Of a stretch of 64,000 nt of DNA, positions 1 through 64,000 are shown piece after piece. The notes under the pieces are model-generated. The model was not told the DNA's origin, did no database searches, and saw only the letters and a program-made list of their open reading frames with translations. Position numbers and translations under genes: made by a program. Each line of letters starts with the position of its first letter. Position 1 is the stretch's first letter. Source of the DNA: Ailurus styani (lineage: Eukaryota > Chordata > Mammalia > Carnivora > Ailuridae); contig LNAC01000036.1 of the NCBI GenBank assembly GCA_002007465.1, positions 4,141,016 through 4,205,015 on the forward strand, in the 5' to 3' direction.

Positions 1-142
1 CAATACTTTGTTTCCATTGCTGCTCTTGCTGAACCAATTATCACACTGATGGCTACCAATGATTTTCTATCATTCTCTCTTCACTTATTTGCTAGTATGC
101 ATCTTTAAACCCTACAGATCCTTACAATCTGTAGCTTTTCTC

Positions 143-340
143 TTTTTTTTTTTTTTTAAGATTTTCTTATTTATTTGACAGAGACACAGCGAGAGAAGGA
201 ACACAAGCAGGGGGAGTGGGAGAGGGAGAAGCAGGCTTCCAGCGGAGCAGGGAGCCTGATGTGGGGCTCGATTCCAGGACCCTGGGAACATGACCCAAGC
301 CGAAGGCAGATGCCTAACGACTGAGCCACCCAGGCCCCCC
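143..340 (-). mobile_element. CAN SINE (tRNA-Lys-derived), minus strand
   Basis: It starts with the T run (reverse of the poly-A tail), then AAGATTTTCTTATTTATTTGACAGAGAC, and ends with the reverse of the CCTGGGTGGCTCAG head. It is flanked by the 10 bp target-site duplication AATCTGTAGC at 126-135 and 341-350. Its internal CACAGCGAGAGA and AACACAAGCAGGGGGAGTGG match the general arctoid subtype. Confidence 0.93.
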
Positions 341-1239
341 AATCTGTAGCATTTTTAAAGTGCTTCTATACTAAGATGAAATGGTTGTAGTTACATGAAT
401 CCAAATATGGGGTTAATATAATAAAGAACTTTCTAAATATGTTTCTTATCCAAAGCAAAACAGACTGACTCAAAGTCAGGTGGTCCATATGCACAAAGAT
501 AGTCAATACCAGATTAAATAAAATAACAGAATGAGAGAGTATGTGAAAGAAACGTCTAAATGTCAATTACAAAAAAAAAAAACAAAAAAAAGACCCAGTG
601 GAATTTGATAGTTATAAAAAATGATACTGACAAAGAACTAAAAAAGCAAACTACATAAAACCATGTACTGTACACATTTGCCTCATAACTGTAAAAAACA
701 ATATCAAACAAAATATTCATATATCAAAAACAGGGGAAAAGGAAAAGTGAAAATGTACAGGAGCCTTTGGATGTGGCACAGGGACCTCTCCCCTTTTTGT
801 CGGGTCTTTTGGCATTTCCCCAAATTTCTATAAGCATGTAGCATTCTTATAATGAAAAATAAACAAAATTCAATTTAACAAATATAGTGAGCTTCCCCGT
901 CACTGAAAACATTTAAAAGCAGAAGCTGGAAAAGAGATGAGAGAACCAAGTCCTGTGGCAGCCGAGACAAACAGATACACACTATAGTCTCTTCTGACTT
1001 AAGATAACCCAAATGCTGATAAAGGCCTAAGTTAAAGAAGCAGCCTGAATTCATTCCTTCAGGGCTTGAAAAAAATATATTCTCCTGTTTCAAATTTGGA
1101 ATGTAGCAGGAACAGATCAGCCAACTCTGTATTTTCTCAGTATTTTCAGCCTTATACGCAAAAATCATTTGGGACTGGGTCTACTTTGCCATGATGTCAT
1201 TAGCATTGGCAAAAATACTTTTAAAAACTGAGTATAACT

Positions 1240-1420
1240 GGGGCACCTGGGTGGCTCAGTCGGTTAAATGTCTGATTCTTGATTTTGGCTCAGGTCATGA
1301 CCTCAGGGTATTGGGATCAATCCCTGCATCAGGCTCTGCAGAGTGGGGGGCCCACTTAGGACTCTCTTTTCCCCTCTGAAGCACCCCCCAAAATGTTCTC
1401 TCAAAAAAAAAAAAAAAAAA
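1240..1420 (+). mobile_element. CAN SINE, plus strand, older diverged copy
   Basis: The head GGGGCACCTGGGTGGCTCAG is followed by a diverged body and an 18-base A tail. The body lacks the usual CTGCTTCCCCCTC block in good form, so it is an older or damaged copy. Confidence 0.85.
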
Positions 1421-2955
1421 TCCTGAAATAGTCCCTGTATCAAAAGAGGACAATGAATTCTTTAAAAGCATGCCACCAGGGAGTGATGCCACTAGAATGA
1501 AAGGACAATAAGGTTACAATAATTGTGGACAGGAAACTCCCAAGTAGCTCCAAGTGCTACCAAAGGAATTAAGGGAAAAAAAAAATTTTAAAAGATAAAA
1601 TTAAATAAGCAAAGTGAAAATAATAACAAATGAAATGGGACGGCTTACCAGATATAAGACCAAGGAATGCTTGATACCACTGGTAAAGTCAAGCACTGAT
1701 GTTAAGGAGTAGGTTTATTAAAGAAATAATGGTCATGAGCAGTCATATACCCATTAAAAAAAAAAAAACCCTAAAGGTTTTTATATATTTTAAGAAATTT
1801 GGACTCTTTTGCTGCATGTAGCAATACTACAATATACATTAGGATCTTTATGGCTGCAGATCAATATACCCAAAACTTCTAAAAATTTAACAAAAGCCTG
1901 ATAAAATACTTTATAAACTCTTTTGTCATAACGCAAAAAAGAATTAAAAACAAAACAAAACAAAAACAACATCTGGAGGTCCAGATTTTTCTTAACAAGG
2001 GAATGAAAGCTAGTGAGTTTATGTCTGATGGTGTTCATCTCAGGTAGCAATTGTATAATTATTACAGCATTCGGTATAAAAACCTATTCTCTGTGGTACC
2101 AATTCTGAATAACCTCAGTTCATTGACAAAGAAATCTACGACTTCCTAACCAAGGATTATTTTGTTGCTAAAGGGCAGCCACAGGACAAGGGCATTGGCA
2201 GCTGCACGGGCTCACTGGAAAGAGCTGCAATTTAGCAAGTGTATTCAACTCCACTTTCTCTTTTCCAACTAGCAGAGAGGGGCCCAGCAGCTTGCCTCTG
2301 AAATAAAGAGGGTCTGTTGCACGCTCATGACAACCCCTGCCGGCAAATTCAGAGCTGGAAGGAGTGTCCGCAGGGAGGGAGGAATGGCACAGGCCCTACC
2401 AATGAAGGGGACAATAGTTAGGGCACAAGAGCACAGGCACAACCCCCTCAGTGACCAACTCCAGTTAGTGAGGAGGTGGCGAAGCAACCCAGGCACAAAT
2501 CACAGGCATTAGCAGCTGGGAAGGATCCAGAAGCATAGGGATTAACAGAATAGAGCCGGAAAGAAAATAAAGGTTCAAAGATTCTTCCTAAGGCTTGAAG
2601 GTGGTAATATTGCCAGGTGTAAAACTTAAAATGCTCAGAGAAAACGAAAGGGCCTAAGGAGTAATGGCTGAACCGCATTAGGGAACAGGATCCTGACCTA
2701 AGGCTATGGCATAATAATCCTGATGTCTCCGTATGGAGGGCCAGAGAGTGGAGAAAGAGAAAATGAAAAATCTAACAGCGCACCCCCTTGCCATGATTTA
2801 TTTTATAGTGTTGCAGACACAGCCCTGGTAAAGCAGCGTTTCTGAAAGCAGGATTGGATCTCTCTATGGAGCACTCAGCCGGAGGACTAGGGAAGGCATG
2901 AGAATGGGCTGACCTGCGGGGACTGTGGAGCCAGCCCCACCCACAGCTGCCTTAC

Positions 2956-64000
<61,045 letters not shown>

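Larger units (their letters stand above)
1..2955 (-). other. NUP93 intron (partial, continues below position 1)
   Basis: Non-coding. It holds an antisense-type SINE at 143-340, a sense-strand SINE at 1240-1420 and A-rich unique sequence. The short open frames at 2269-2678 are in GC-richer unique sequence, overlap on both strands and show no recognisable protein. Confidence 0.85.

Noticed and set aside
1240..1420. tRNA-like A and B box sequences in the SINE heads, as possible tRNA genes.
   Set aside because: All occur inside CAN SINEs with the SINE body and poly-A tail; none folds into or ends as a proper tRNA gene.
1..2955. Search for the next NUP93 exon (expected to begin near YKNYTLVTVFGNL).
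   Set aside because: No matching sequence with splice sites was found on the minus strand in this stretch, so the exon must lie outside the window.

Overview
This 64 kb window is mammalian nuclear DNA, almost certainly from a carnivoran and most likely a mustelid. The pointers are about two dozen CAN-type SINEs (tRNA-Lys-derived, starting GGGCGCCTGGGTGGCTCAG and ending in AATAAATAAAATCTT plus poly-A), several of a young subtype (GTGGGTTAAAGCCTCTGCC, CTACTTGTGATCTC) that I associate with mustelids, and a young carnivore-type L1 3' end.

The only protein-coding gene I can support is NUP93 (nuclear pore scaffold nucleoporin 93), on the minus strand. Six consecutive internal coding exons are visible, in transcription order 62801-62913, 23502-23564, 18026-18154, 6801-6875, 4653-4742 and 2956-3095. 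Together they are 610 bp and encode about residues 62-265 of the roughly 819-residue human protein (numbering recalled, not aligned). All boundaries obey GT-AG, the reading frame joins without a break, and there is no internal stop, so the gene looks intact. The start codon and first coding exon lie beyond position 64000, and the remaining two thirds of the protein lies before position 1. No promoter, CpG island, UTR or polyadenylation site of NUP93 falls in the window.

The rest is intron. The largest intron (23565-62800, 39.2 kb) has three parts: a stretch almost free of recognisable repeats (about 28.7-41.2 kb) and a second one poor in young repeats (46.0-52.7 kb), where sequence texture and a few motif arrangements suggest possible regulatory elements; an L1/L2/SINE block at 41.2-46.0 kb; and a dense SINE cluster at 59.0-62.7 kb that ends about 100 bp from the exon at 62801. 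The introns between 3.1 and 23.5 kb carry SINEs, a long antisense L2 (16.1-17.9 kb), two L1 3' fragments, MIRs and an LTR-like remnant.

Three single-base N gaps at 45.16-45.76 kb sit in or beside SINE copies; two of them lie between direct duplicates of 75 and 86 bp and look like assembly artefacts. A fourth N adjoins a long G homopolymer at 38.0 kb. I found no second gene, CRISPR array, prokaryotic-type system or non-coding RNA gene that I can defend. The many short open frames are chance or repeat-derived.
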